A stretch of 50,636 bases of DNA, from positions 1-50,636 of the forward strand of contig JBPCVQ010000524.1 of assembly GCA_051010395.1 (NCBI GenBank), in the 5' to 3' direction. Position 1 is the stretch's first letter. Each line of letters opens with the position of its first letter. Source of the stretch: JANQPX01 sp051010395. GTDB lineage: Bacteria > Pseudomonadota > Alphaproteobacteria > Geminicoccales > Geminicoccaceae. Positions 27,034 through 35,765 of the stretch are shown piece by piece. The notes below the pieces were generated by a model. The model did no database searches. It was given only the letters and a program-made list of their open reading frames with translations, and was not told the DNA's origin. The position numbers and the translations under genes were made by a program.

Positions 27034-28455
27034 TTAAGTTACCGGTGGACGTCGCACGTCCTTAGTCAGCGGTGGACGCCGTGCGTCCCAGTCGGTTGCT
27101 TGCTCAAAGGCATGGGCGATTTCCAGGATGCCGGCTTCGTCGAAGGCCTTGCCGACGATCTGCAGGCCGATCGGCAGACCGTCGAGTGTAAAGCCTGCGG
27201 GCAGTGACATCGCGGGCAGGCCCAGGAAGTTGAAGGGGATGGTGTTGCGCACGCGATAGATGGGGTGATCCGGCGGATTGCCTTCGGCCGGCGTTGCTGT
27301 AATCGGACTGGTCGGCATCACCAGGGCATCGAGAGGCGCCATGACCTTGGCGGCCTCGTTCATGAGGTGACGGCGAAGTCGCTGGGCCTGGATGTAATCA
27401 GTTGCCTTGTAGAGACGACCCAGCTCGAAATCGGCGCGGCATTGCGGGCTGAAGGCTTCCAGCCGGGTTCTTAGATGATCGGCATGGTAGGTCGCACCTT
27501 CGGAGAGGATGGTGAGCGTTCCGGCTTTGAACGCATCCTCGATATGCGGAAGCTCCACCTCCAGGATTTCGGCGCCCAGGTCTTCGAGGACGGGGAGAGT
27601 GGCCTCGATCGCAGCCATCACTTCGGGATCGCCGTCTTCCATAAAGAATTTTCGGACGACGGCGATTTTTCGGCCTTTGATGCCCCCACCCAGCCCAGTC
27701 GTGAAGTCGGGGACTGGGCGATCGACCGAACAGGGATCGCGCGGATCGTGGCCGGCGAGAAGGTTCATTGTCAGGGCGGCATCCCCAACGCCACGGGTCA
27801 TGGGTCCGGCGTGATCCATGGACCAGGCAAGCGGCAGGCACCCATGTTTGGAGACGCGCCCGAAGGTCGGCTTGATGCCGACGACGCCGCAGCAGGCGGC
27901 CGGCTGGCGGATCGAGGCACCGGTGTCACTGCCGAGCGCCATCCAGGTGAAACCCGCAGCAAGTGCTGCTGCCGATCCGCCGCTGGAGCCGCCGGGGTGG
28001 TAACCCGGTTTCCAGGGATTGTAGACTTGGCCGTAATGGGGATTGGCTGAAGTGGTGCCGTAGGCGAGTTCCTGGAGGTTTGTTTTGCCAAGGATGATGG
28101 CCCCTGCCGCTCTGAGGCGCTCGACCACCGCAGCGTCATGATCAGGCACCCAGTCCGCGAACAACAGGGAGCCGAAGGTCGTGAGCGTGCCTGCGGTGGC
28201 GTAGAGGTCCTTCGCCGCAATCGGGATGCCGTGTAGTGGGCCAAGGTAGTTGCCGGCGGCAATGGCTCGTTCCGCCGCTTTCGCCTCACCCCGGGCGCTG
28301 TCAGCCATCACGGTGATGAAGCTGTTGAGTGGGCCGTCATAACGCTCGATACGGGCAAGGGCGAGGTCGGTAAGCTCCATCGGCGAGATCGTTTTCGATT
28401 CGATAAGCGGTGCCAGGGCCGAGATCGTCTTATAGGCGAGATCCTGGTCAGTCAT
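27034..28455 (-). CDS. amidase (amidase-signature family)
   Basis: 473 residues of the amidase-signature family with the Ser-Ser-Lys triad: GIPIAAKDLYATAGTLTTFG (Lys), GGSSGGSAAALAAG (cis-Ser), GSDTGASIRQPAACCGVVGI followed by KPTFGRVS (nucleophile Ser). It hydrolyses an amide in the cytoplasm; the substrate is not predictable. It overlaps the preceding small gene by 8 nt, an arrangement seen with AtzG-like partners. The C terminus carries a duplicated RRPP(L/V)T tail encoded by two tandem GGACG hairpin repeats at 27042-27090. GatA of Asp/Glu-tRNA amidotransferase is less likely because gatC/gatB are absent here. Confidence 0.88.
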   Translation of the reverse strand: MTDQDLAYKTISALAPLIESKTISPMELTDLALARIERYDGPLNSFITVMADSARGEAKAAERAIAAGNYLGPLHGIPIAAKDLYATAGTLTTFGSLLFADWVPDHDAAVVERLRAAGAIILGKTNLQELAYGTTSANPHYGQVYNPWKPGYHPGGSSGGSAAALAAGFTWMALGSDTGASIRQPAACCGVVGIKPTFGRVSKHGCLPLAWSMDHAGPMTRGVGDAALTMNLLAGHDPRDPCSVDRPVPDFTTGLGGGIKGRKIAVVRKFFMEDGDPEVMAAIEATLPVLEDLGAEILEVELPHIEDAFKAGTLTILSEGATYHADHLRTRLEAFSPQCRADFELGRLYKATDYIQAQRLRRHLMNEAAKVMAPLDALVMPTSPITATPAEGNPPDHPIYRVRNTIPFNFLGLPAMSLPAGFTLDGLPIGLQIVGKAFDEAGILEIAHAFEQATDWDARRPPLTKDVRRPPVT

Positions 28456-28669
28456 CCGCGCCGGCCTTTTGGCCCGATGCTTCGGTGACCTGCAGCACCT
28501 GTGCTGGACCCATCGTGCCGAATCGCCCGGCCCAGCCAGCGAGCAGGCGGGCGTTGTCCACCATGGTCGGCAGGCGGCCCTTGCCGGCTTCGATCTCAGC
28601 GTCGGTAAGTGTCGTTCCGAACACCGCCTCCACCTGGCGTTTCAATTCGTCATTCGACAGCGTCGGCAT
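28448..28669 (-). CDS. AtzG-like small partner of the amidase (DUF4089-type)
   Basis: 73 residues: MPTLSNDELKRQVEAVFGTT, GRLPTMVDNARLLAGWAGRF. The order of a helical start, a LPTMVDNA-like middle and W-A at the end resembles GatC-like AtzG/DUF4089 proteins that wrap around and stabilise an amidase. The stop overlaps the amidase start by 8 nt, giving translational coupling. It is probably a subunit of an amidase complex. Confidence 0.7.
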   Translation of the reverse strand: MPTLSNDELKRQVEAVFGTTLTDAEIEAGKGRLPTMVDNARLLAGWAGRFGTMGPAQVLQVTEASGQKAGADD

Positions 28670-28706
28670 GATGCACTCCTAGGAAAAGCCGGTCTCTTGC
28701 GACCTA

Positions 28707-28949
28707 TCAGTTCTGAGGCGTTAAATCCTCGTCCTGATCGGGATCGAGCAGGCGATGCAGATGCACGACGAAATAGCGCATTTGCGCGTTGTCGACCGTG
28801 CGCTGCGCAACGCCTCGCCAAGCCTCGCACGCCTCTTTGTAGTTCGGGTAGATACCGACGATATCCAGCTTCTCGACGTCGTCGAATTCGACGCCGTCCA
28901 GATCCGTGAGTTCACCGCCGAAGACCAGATGGAGGAGCTGCTCCGCCAT
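28707..28949 (-). CDS. DUF4170-type small protein
   Basis: 80 residues from the ATG at 28949, preceded by GGAAAGG; the frame runs on to 29057 without a better start. Sequence: MAEQLLHLVFGGELTDLDGV, EKLDIVGIYPNYKEACEAWR, VDNAQMRYFVVHLHRLLDPD. This matches a small alphaproteobacterial family I recall as DUF4170, with no known function. It lies between the amidase pair and the divergent nucleoside operon. Confidence 0.78.
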   Translation of the reverse strand: MAEQLLHLVFGGELTDLDGVEFDDVEKLDIVGIYPNYKEACEAWRGVAQRTVDNAQMRYFVVHLHRLLDPDQDEDLTPQN

Positions 28950-29101
28950 GAAAAAAACCTTTCCATTCATTCTGCATTGCCCTGGATGCATAGCCCTGCC
29001 GGTGGGGGCAGGCAATGCTATTGATTTTCCAAGCGTTCCTGTTGCATTTCGAGGCACGTCGCCTAGGCTGATCCACAGATAGATCTATCAGGGAGATAAG
29101 G

Positions 29102-30094
29102 ATGAAACAGTCAATCCTGGGCGCAATAGCCGCCGCCGCTTTTGCAGCTCTTGGTACAAGCTTGGTGCTGGCGGAGGATTTCCAGCCGGCGATCATCTAT
29201 GATCTCGGCGGCAAGTTCGACAAATCCTTCAACGAAGCCGCCTATAACGGGGCGGAGCGCTTCAAGGAAGAAGCTGGCGTCGAATATCTGGAATTCGAGG
29301 TTACCAACGAATCACAGCGTGATCAGGCACTCAGGCGCATGGCGCGCCGAGGCGCTACCGTCGTAGTTGCGGTCGGCTTCTCCTATGCGACGCCGCTCGA
29401 GACGATCGCAGCCGAATTCCCGGATACCAAATTCACGATCATCGACAGCGTGGTCGAGCAGCCCAATGTGCAGTCCGTCGTCTTCAAGGAGCATGAGGGC
29501 TCCTTCCTGGTCGGCATGGCGGCAGCGCTCAAGTCCGAGACCGGCAAGGTCGGTTTCATCGGCGGCATGGACATTCCGCTGATCCGCAATTTCGCCCACG
29601 GCTATGAGCAGGGCGTGAAACACGTCAATCCCGAAGCCGAGGTGTTCGTCAACATGACCGGCACCACGCCCGCTGCCTGGAACGATCCTGCCAAGGGCGC
29701 GGAGCTCGCACAGAGCCAGTTCGATCGGGGTGCCGATGTGGTCTACGCTGCGGCCGGCGGCACCGGCCTCGGTGTGTTGCAGACCGCGGCCGACAGCGGC
29801 AAATACTCGATCGGTGTGGACAGCAACCAGAACTACCTGCATCCAGGCTCCGTCCTCACCTCGATGCTGAAGCGCGTCGATGTCGCCGTTTACAACGCTT
29901 TCAAGTCGGCGATGGATGACAGCTGGCAGGCAGGCGCACAGAGCCTCGGTCTTGCCGAAGAGGGGGTCGGCTACTCCGTCGACGAGCACAATGACGCATT
30001 GATCGACGACGCCATCACCGCCGAGCTCGAAGGCGCCAAAGCCAAAATCGTCGCCGGCGAGATCGAAGTCACCGACTACTACTCCACCCAATAA
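29102..30094 (+). CDS. BMP-family nucleoside ABC transporter binding protein
   Basis: 330 residues with a signal peptide (MKQSILGAIAAAAFAALGTS, cleavage after VLA). BMP/PnrA family: AIIYDLGGKFDKSFNEAAYN at the ligand site, TKFTIIDSVVEQPNVQSVVF, VGFIGGMDIPLIRNFAHGYE, ADVVYAAAGGTGLGVLQTAA, IGVDSNQNYLHPGSVLTSML. These are the standard ligand-contact regions of purine-nucleoside receptors such as PnrA. It would capture nucleosides in the periplasm for the ATPase and permeases that follow. It is the first gene of the operon; GGGAGATAAGG lies just before its ATG. No lipobox is present, so it is soluble. Confidence 0.92.
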   Translation: MKQSILGAIAAAAFAALGTSLVLAEDFQPAIIYDLGGKFDKSFNEAAYNGAERFKEEAGVEYLEFEVTNESQRDQALRRMARRGATVVVAVGFSYATPLETIAAEFPDTKFTIIDSVVEQPNVQSVVFKEHEGSFLVGMAAALKSETGKVGFIGGMDIPLIRNFAHGYEQGVKHVNPEAEVFVNMTGTTPAAWNDPAKGAELAQSQFDRGADVVYAAAGGTGLGVLQTAADSGKYSIGVDSNQNYLHPGSVLTSMLKRVDVAVYNAFKSAMDDSWQAGAQSLGLAEEGVGYSVDEHNDALIDDAITAELEGAKAKIVAGEIEVTDYYSTQ

Positions 30095-30115
30095 GCCCGA
30101 GGCGGGCCGCCTCAT

Positions 30116-31675
30116 ATGAGCGCCGATGCAACATCGCCTGCGCGAGGTTCAGTAACGCCTGAAGGTGCTACCTTCGCTATTGAGCTTGAGGGGGTGAACA
30201 AGAGCTTTGGGCCGGTGCATGCGAACCGGGGCATCGATCTTGCGATCCCCAAAGGCTCGATCCACGGGATCATCGGCGAGAACGGTGCCGGCAAGTCGAC
30301 CCTGATGAACATCCTCTACGGCTTCTATCAAGCCGATAGCGGGACCATCAGGGTCGACGGCGCGGTGCAGAAGATTCGCGGGCCTGATGACGCGATCGAG
30401 GCGGGCATCGGTATGGTGCATCAGCATTTCATGCTGGTGGAGACGTTCACGGCGCTGGAAAACCTGTTGCTCGGCGCCGAAGGTGGTTTCACGCTTGAAG
30501 CCGGCATCGAAAAGGCCCGCCAAAAGATCATCGAACTCGAGCGGGACTACGGCCTCGAAGTCGACCTCGACGCGAGGGTCGCTGACTTGCCTGTGGGTGT
30601 GCAACAGAGGGTGGAGATTCTTAAGGCGCTGTTTCGTGGGGCTCGGATTCTTATTCTGGACGAGCCTACGGGTGTACTGACGCCGCAGGAGGCGGATCAT
30701 CTCTTTCGTATCCTGCAGAACCTGAAGGAGCAGGGGCGCACCGTCGTTCTGATCACCCACAAACTTCGGGAGATCATGGCGGCGACCGACAATGTTTCGG
30801 TGATGCGTCAGGGGCAGATGGTCGCCCATCGAAAGACGGCGGAGACTTCCACCGAAGAACTCGCCGAGCTCATGGTCGGTAGGAAGGTTCTGCTCCGGGT
30901 CGATAAGGACGTTGCACGTCCAGGCGATAAGGTGCTGGCGGTCAAAGATCTTGTTGTCCGTGATGCTGGTGGCATCCAGAGAGTTAAGGGTGTGAGCTTC
31001 GACGTGCGCGTTGGCGAGATCGTCGGCATCGCTGGCGTTGCCGGTAATGGCCAATCCGCCCTTCTCGAAGCGCTCACCGGCATCACTTCCTTCGATCGAG
31101 GCGAGGTCACTATTTGCGGGAAACCGGTCGAGGTCGCGGATGGTCGTCCGGAAAGCCTGGGCCATGTGCCGGAAGACCGCCTGCGCATGGGCCTTATTCG
31201 CACCTTCACCGCCCATGAAAACGCGATCCTCGGTCATCACGATGAGGAGGCCTACTGCAAGAAGGGCATTCTGGAGCGGCTCGGCATCATCAGCACGACC
31301 CGCGCCTGGATGAAATCCTACGATGTCAGACCCGATAACCCCGCCCTGAAAGCGGCAGCTTTCTCCGGTGGTAATCAGCAAAAGCTGGTGCTCGCGCGTG
31401 AGATGGAGCACGACCCGGATCTTCTGGTGGTCGGCCAGCCGACCCGCGGTGTCGACATCGGGGCGATCGAGTTCATCCACAAGCGCATCATCGCCATGCG
31501 CGATGCTGGCAAGGCTGTGCTGCTGGTCTCGGTGGAGCTCGACGAGATCCTGTCGCTGGCGGACCGTATCCTCGTCATGTTCGACGGCCATTTTACCGGC
31601 GAGCTCGCTGCCAGCGAGGCGGATGAACAAAAGATCGGCCTCTTGATGGCCGGCGTCACGGAAGAGGCTGCCTGA
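30116..31675 (+). CDS. nucleoside ABC transporter ATPase (tandem NBD)
   Basis: 519 residues with two ATP-binding domains as in carbohydrate/nucleoside uptake transporters. NBD1: Walker A GENGAGKST, Q-loop GMVHQHFMLVETF, signature replaced by LPVGVQQRVEILKAL, Walker B RILILDEPTGVL, H-loop TVVLITHKL. NBD2: Walker A degenerate (GVAGNGQSAL), signature FSGGNQQKLVLAREM, Walker B-like LLVVGQPTRGVDIG. One competent and one degenerate Walker A are typical of this subfamily. Starts 21 nt after the binding-protein gene and overlaps the first permease (TGATG). Confidence 0.93.
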   Translation: MSADATSPARGSVTPEGATFAIELEGVNKSFGPVHANRGIDLAIPKGSIHGIIGENGAGKSTLMNILYGFYQADSGTIRVDGAVQKIRGPDDAIEAGIGMVHQHFMLVETFTALENLLLGAEGGFTLEAGIEKARQKIIELERDYGLEVDLDARVADLPVGVQQRVEILKALFRGARILILDEPTGVLTPQEADHLFRILQNLKEQGRTVVLITHKLREIMAATDNVSVMRQGQMVAHRKTAETSTEELAELMVGRKVLLRVDKDVARPGDKVLAVKDLVVRDAGGIQRVKGVSFDVRVGEIVGIAGVAGNGQSALLEALTGITSFDRGEVTICGKPVEVADGRPESLGHVPEDRLRMGLIRTFTAHENAILGHHDEEAYCKKGILERLGIISTTRAWMKSYDVRPDNPALKAAAFSGGNQQKLVLAREMEHDPDLLVVGQPTRGVDIGAIEFIHKRIIAMRDAGKAVLLVSVELDEILSLADRILVMFDGHFTGELAASEADEQKIGLLMAGVTEEAA

Positions 31676-32784
31676 TGGCGGCACGCGGTGAGCTTCCGGC
31701 CTGGGTCAATCTCGGTCTTTTGCCGCTGCTCAATCTGACGGCCGCGTTCCTGGTTTCGGGCCTGATCGTCCTGGCGCTCGGCGAGAACCCGATCGAAGCC
31801 GTCCGCCTTCTGATCTTCGGCGCGTTCGGCTATGGCGAGGCGATCGGCTACACGCTCTTCTACGCCACGAACTTCATCTTTACCGGGCTTGCGGTCGCCA
31901 TTGCCTTTCATTGCGGCCTCTTCAATATCGGCGGTGAGGGGCAGGCTTATGTCGCCGGCCTCGGCGTCACCTTCGTCGGCTTGTATCTGGGGTTTCTACC
32001 CTTCTTCATCGTGCTCCCGATCGCGGTGGCCGCCGCTGCGGCCTTCGGCGGGTTTTGGGCTTTCATTCCCGGCTGGCTGCAGGCGAAACGCGGCAGCCAC
32101 GTCGTCATCACCACCATCATGTTCAACTTCATTGCCGCGGCGTTGATGACCTACATGGTGGTCAACGTCCTGATCAAACCCGGCTCCCAGATCCCCGAAA
32201 GCGGTCGGTACGCCGCGAGCACCGTACTTCCCAAGTTGCATGAACTGCTCGCAGCAATCGGCGTGACGATCAGTTCCTCGCCCCTCAACCTCGCCTTCAT
32301 CATCGCGCTGGCCACCGCCGCGGCCTTTTGGGTGTTTATCTGGAAGACGAAGTGGGGCTATGCGCTTCGGGTGGTCGGACAGAACGAGAGTGCGGCTGTT
32401 TATGGCGGCATTTCGCCGGCGAAGCAGATCATGATCGCGATGACCATTTCAGGTGCGCTTGCCGCAGGCGTCGCCCTCAATGAGTTGCTGGGCTCGCAGC
32501 ATCGCTTGATTCTGAATTTCCCGAGCGGTTTCGGCTTCGTCGGCATCGCGGTCGCGCTCATGGGCCGGAATCACCCGGTCGGCATCATCCTGGCCGCACT
32601 CCTGTTCGGAGCACTCTACCAGGGCGGCTCCGAGCTTTCCTTCGACATGCCGACCATCAGTCGGGACATCGTGGTGGTGATCCAGGGCCTGGTCATCCTG
32701 TTCGCGGGCGCGCTCGAGCATATGTTCCGACCTTCGCTCGTCGCGATGTTCGCCAAGCCCGATCGGGCGGAGGCGAGCGCCTGA
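31675..32784 (+). CDS. nucleoside ABC transporter permease 1
   Basis: 369 residues with about ten hydrophobic segments, of the branched BPD_transp_2 type. The family signature region reads FHCGLFNIGGEGQAYVAGLG, then GSHVVITTIMFNFIAAALM and WGYALRVVGQNESAAVYGGI, followed by GFGFVGIAVALMGRNHPVGI. It forms the inner-membrane channel with permease 2. Its start codon overlaps the ATPase stop. Confidence 0.92.
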   Translation: MAARGELPAWVNLGLLPLLNLTAAFLVSGLIVLALGENPIEAVRLLIFGAFGYGEAIGYTLFYATNFIFTGLAVAIAFHCGLFNIGGEGQAYVAGLGVTFVGLYLGFLPFFIVLPIAVAAAAAFGGFWAFIPGWLQAKRGSHVVITTIMFNFIAAALMTYMVVNVLIKPGSQIPESGRYAASTVLPKLHELLAAIGVTISSSPLNLAFIIALATAAAFWVFIWKTKWGYALRVVGQNESAAVYGGISPAKQIMIAMTISGALAAGVALNELLGSQHRLILNFPSGFGFVGIAVALMGRNHPVGIILAALLFGALYQGGSELSFDMPTISRDIVVVIQGLVILFAGALEHMFRPSLVAMFAKPDRAEASA

Positions 32785-33755
32785 TGGATTTTTTTCTGCA
32801 GGCCATTTTGCTATCGGACAGCACCATACGGCTTGCTGTGCCTCTCATCCTGGCCTCGCTTGCTGGCCTTTTCGCCGAGCGCTCCGGCGTCGTCGATATC
32901 GGCCTTGAAGGCAAGATGCTGGGCGCTGCCTTCGCGGCGGCGTCGGCCGCCTTCGTGACAGGTTCGGCTTTGGCGGGCCTGGCCACGGGCATTCTGGTTT
33001 CCGTGGCGCTCTCGATGATCCACGGTTTTGCCTGCATCACCCATCGTGGCGATCAGGTCGTCTCCGGCATGGCCCTCAACATCATGGTCGCGGGCCTAGG
33101 GCCAACCCTCGCCGAGGCCTGGTTTCGTCAGGGCGGCCGCACCCCCGGCATCGGGGCCGAAGCGCGCTTTAAGAGCATCACACTGCCTTTCGCGGAGGCG
33201 ATGCGGGATGTGCCGATTATAGGGCTGATCTATTCGGAACTGATCAGCGGTCACAACATCCTTGTCTACCTCACCGCCGTCATCGTCCCGCTGGTCGCCT
33301 GGATCGTCTACAAGACCCGCTTCGGCCTGCGCCTGCGCGCCGTCGGCGAGAACCCGAGTGCGGTCGATACGGCAGGCATCAGCGTCACCGCCATGCGCTA
33401 CAAGGCGCTGCTGTTCACCGGCGTGCTCTGCGGCATTGCTGGCACCTATCTCTCGACGGCGCATGGCTCCTCCTTCATAAGAGACATGACTGCCGGCAAG
33501 GGATACCTTGCGCTTGCTGCGTTGATCTTCGCGAAATGGCGACCGGTTCCAGCCCTCTTCGCCTGCCTGCTTTTCGCTTTCACCGACGCCATCCAGGTTC
33601 GTCTCCAAGGCATTCCCCTGCCGATCGTCGGTGAGATCCCGACCCAGGCCATCCAGGCCTTGCCCTATATCGCGACCGTGCTGCTGCTCGCCGGCTTCGT
33701 CGGCCGCGCGATCGCGCCCAAGGCCATCGGCCAACCCTACGTCAAAGAGCGATGA
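32784..33755 (+). CDS. nucleoside ABC transporter permease 2
   Basis: 323 residues, hydrophobic throughout, same family. Motifs: LIASLAGLFAER-type start (PLILASLAGLFAERSGVVDI), GLEGKMLGAAFAAASAAF, RFGLRLRAVGENPSAVDTAG, RDMTAGKGYLALAALIFAKW. It starts within the stop of permease 1 and overlaps the next gene by 4 nt (ATGA), so all are translationally coupled. Confidence 0.92.
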   Translation: MDFFLQAILLSDSTIRLAVPLILASLAGLFAERSGVVDIGLEGKMLGAAFAAASAAFVTGSALAGLATGILVSVALSMIHGFACITHRGDQVVSGMALNIMVAGLGPTLAEAWFRQGGRTPGIGAEARFKSITLPFAEAMRDVPIIGLIYSELISGHNILVYLTAVIVPLVAWIVYKTRFGLRLRAVGENPSAVDTAGISVTAMRYKALLFTGVLCGIAGTYLSTAHGSSFIRDMTAGKGYLALAALIFAKWRPVPALFACLLFAFTDAIQVRLQGIPLPIVGEIPTQAIQALPYIATVLLLAGFVGRAIAPKAIGQPYVKER

Positions 33756-34966
33756 ACGACCTCATCAATGCGGCGCGCCGAGCTTTTGAGCGCGCCTACG
33801 CCCCCTATTCGAATTTCCATGTCGGCGTGGCGCTGCGTGCGTCGTCGGGCGCTATCTATAGCGGTGCCAATGTCGAGAACGCGGCCTATCCGCTTGGCAA
33901 TTGCGCCGAGGCCAGCGCCATTGCCGCCATGGTCGCTGCGGGCGAGCGCGTCATCGAAGAATGCCTCATCGTCGCCGAGGGCGACCGGCTTTGCACGCCC
34001 TGCGGCGGCTGCCGCCAGCGCCTCGCCGAGTTCGCCGGGCCGGATCTGCAAATCCACATCTGCAGTCCTGCGGCTCATCGCAGGACGCTGACGCTCGGCG
34101 AGCTGCTGCCGCATGCATTTGAACTGCGCGGGGGTCCCGCAGCCCTATCGGGCTCGAAAACCGATCCCGTTGACGAGGCCGTCAACATCATTCGCCAACA
34201 TAAAGTCAACGCCGCCCCACGCCTGGGGCTGATTCTTGGGTCTGGGCTTGGCGGCTTCGTCGACAGTGTCGAAGATGCCACCTCAATCGATTATGCGGAT
34301 CTTCCAGGTTTTCCCCGTCCGAGTGTCGAGGGGCATAGCGGCCGATTGGTGCTCGGGACCGTGAGCGGCCTCCCCATCGCATGTCTGCAGGGGCGCGTCC
34401 ATCTCTATGAGGGCAAGCCCGCCTCCGCGACCAACATCATGATCCGCACCTTGCGCACACTCGGCTGCGAAACCCTGATCGTCACCAACGCCGCCGGTTC
34501 GCTGCGAGCGGGTGTCGGTCCCGGTTCCCTGGTCCTGATCGAAGACCACATCAACATGCTCGGTCAGAACCCGCTGATGGGCGCCAACGTGGCGCAGCGG
34601 TTTATTGATATGAGCGAGGCTTATAGCGTTCGCTGCCGCGAGATGGTTCACGCTGTTGCGGTACGAGAAGATATTCCGATCGAGACAGGTGTTTATCTCG
34701 CAACGCCTGGCCCAAGCTTCGAAACACCAGCCGAAATCCGGGCGTTCAAAGCGCTGGGCGCCGATCTGGTGGGCATGTCCACGGTCCCCGAGGTCATTGC
34801 CGCCCGCCATGCAGGCCTGGAGGTGATCGGCTTTTCGATCGTCACCAACCTCGCGGCCGGCATGAGCGGCAACGCTTTGAGCCACGACGAAACCCTGAGT
34901 GAAGCAGGTGCCGCCGGCACAAAGCTTGAGCGTCTGCTGCGCGCCCTTTTCAAGGAGCTGGCCTGA
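33752..34966 (+). CDS. fused cytidine deaminase / purine nucleoside phosphorylase
   Basis: 404 residues in one uninterrupted frame. Residues 1-~125 are a full-length tetrameric-type cytidine deaminase: AYAPYSNFHVGVALRA, GANVENAAYPLGNCAEASAI (Zn ligand C51, catalytic E53), CTPCGGCRQRLAEF (Zn ligands C84 and C87). After a short linker, residues ~145-404 are a trimeric-type (class I) purine nucleoside phosphorylase: LGLILGSGLGGFVD, RPSVEGHSGRLVLG, LQGRVHLYEG, VTNAAGSL, GPSFETPAEIRAFKALGADL, VGMSTVPEVIAARH, SIVTNLAAGMS. It would turn cytidine to uridine and split purine nucleosides to base and (deoxy)ribose 1-phosphate. The separate enzymes are usual; the fusion is unusual. Overlaps the permease gene by 4 nt. 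Confidence 0.92.
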   Translation: MNDLINAARRAFERAYAPYSNFHVGVALRASSGAIYSGANVENAAYPLGNCAEASAIAAMVAAGERVIEECLIVAEGDRLCTPCGGCRQRLAEFAGPDLQIHICSPAAHRRTLTLGELLPHAFELRGGPAALSGSKTDPVDEAVNIIRQHKVNAAPRLGLILGSGLGGFVDSVEDATSIDYADLPGFPRPSVEGHSGRLVLGTVSGLPIACLQGRVHLYEGKPASATNIMIRTLRTLGCETLIVTNAAGSLRAGVGPGSLVLIEDHINMLGQNPLMGANVAQRFIDMSEAYSVRCREMVHAVAVREDIPIETGVYLATPGPSFETPAEIRAFKALGADLVGMSTVPEVIAARHAGLEVIGFSIVTNLAAGMSGNALSHDETLSEAGAAGTKLERLLRALFKELA

Positions 34967-34967
34967 C

Positions 34968-35753
34968 ATGGCCAAGAATGACGACGACCTCATTCGAACC
35001 GCAGAGAGCGTAAGCGCTACGTCCGCAGCGGCGGCCCGCATACTTCCGCTGGTCGATCTCACGTCACTCAGCGGCGAGGAGACGGAGGCCGATATCGAGG
35101 CGCTGGTCGACCGTGGCATGGCCAAGGGTGTAGCTGCCATCTGTGTTTACCCGCAGTTCGTGGCAGCCTCGCGCCAGCGTCTCGGCACGGACCCAGTCCG
35201 TTTGGCTTCGGTGGTCAACTTTCCGGATGGCAGCGACGATATTCTTCGGGCGGTCGAGGAAACGAAAGCGATCATCGCCGACGGTGCTGATGAAATCGAT
35301 ATGGTGGCGCCGCTCGATGCGATCATGGAGGGCGATGTCGGGCTGGTCAGTGAGATGGTCGAGGCGGTGAAGGACGTCGCGGATGGTCGCATGGTCAAGG
35401 TGATTCTCGAGACCGGCCGCCTCCAGGACCCGGCCCGCATCACGTCAGCTGCGCGCGCCGCCGTGATGGTCGGCGCCGATATGCTGAAAACCTCCACCGG
35501 CAAGGCGCCGACGGGCGCCCGTTTACAAGATGCGGCGGTGCTCCTGGCTGTGCTTGAGGAAGCCGAGGGTCGTGTCGGCCTCAAACTCTCCGGCGGCATT
35601 CGCACTGCCAACCAGGCAGCTGGTTATCTGCATCTGATCGAGCATTTCATGACGTCCGGCTGGGTGTCGCCACGGACCGTCCGCTTCGGCGCTTCAAGTC
35701 TGCTCGACGATCTGGAGAAGGTGTTGGCCCAGCCGCAAGCCGAAGACGACTGA
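34968..35753 (+). CDS. deoC: deoxyribose-phosphate aldolase
   Basis: 261 residues from the ATG at 34968, with AAGGAG upstream inside the end of the preceding gene. Motifs: GVAAICVYPQFV, VVNFPDGSD, ADEIDMVAPLDAIMEGD, VKVILETGRLQ (first Lys), GADMLKTSTGKAPTGA with the Schiff-base Lys, and LKLSGGIRTANQAAGYL. It cleaves deoxyribose 5-phosphate to glyceraldehyde 3-phosphate and acetaldehyde. It starts 1 nt after the fusion gene stop. A phosphopentomutase (deoB) is needed between the phosphorylases and DeoC and is not in the window. Confidence 0.95.
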   Translation: MAKNDDDLIRTAESVSATSAAAARILPLVDLTSLSGEETEADIEALVDRGMAKGVAAICVYPQFVAASRQRLGTDPVRLASVVNFPDGSDDILRAVEETKAIIADGADEIDMVAPLDAIMEGDVGLVSEMVEAVKDVADGRMVKVILETGRLQDPARITSAARAAVMVGADMLKTSTGKAPTGARLQDAAVLLAVLEEAEGRVGLKLSGGIRTANQAAGYLHLIEHFMTSGWVSPRTVRFGASSLLDDLEKVLAQPQAEDD

Positions 35754-35765
35754 GGCATCGAGGCG

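Noticed and set aside
27034..28455. GatA subunit of tRNA amidotransferase
   Set aside because: The partner is AtzG-like rather than a clear GatC, and no gatB is adjacent; a general amidase is the safer call.
30149..31684. 511-codon minus-strand frame opposite the ABC ATPase
   Set aside because: A G/C-rich shadow frame; the plus-strand protein has all ABC motifs and overlaps its neighbours.
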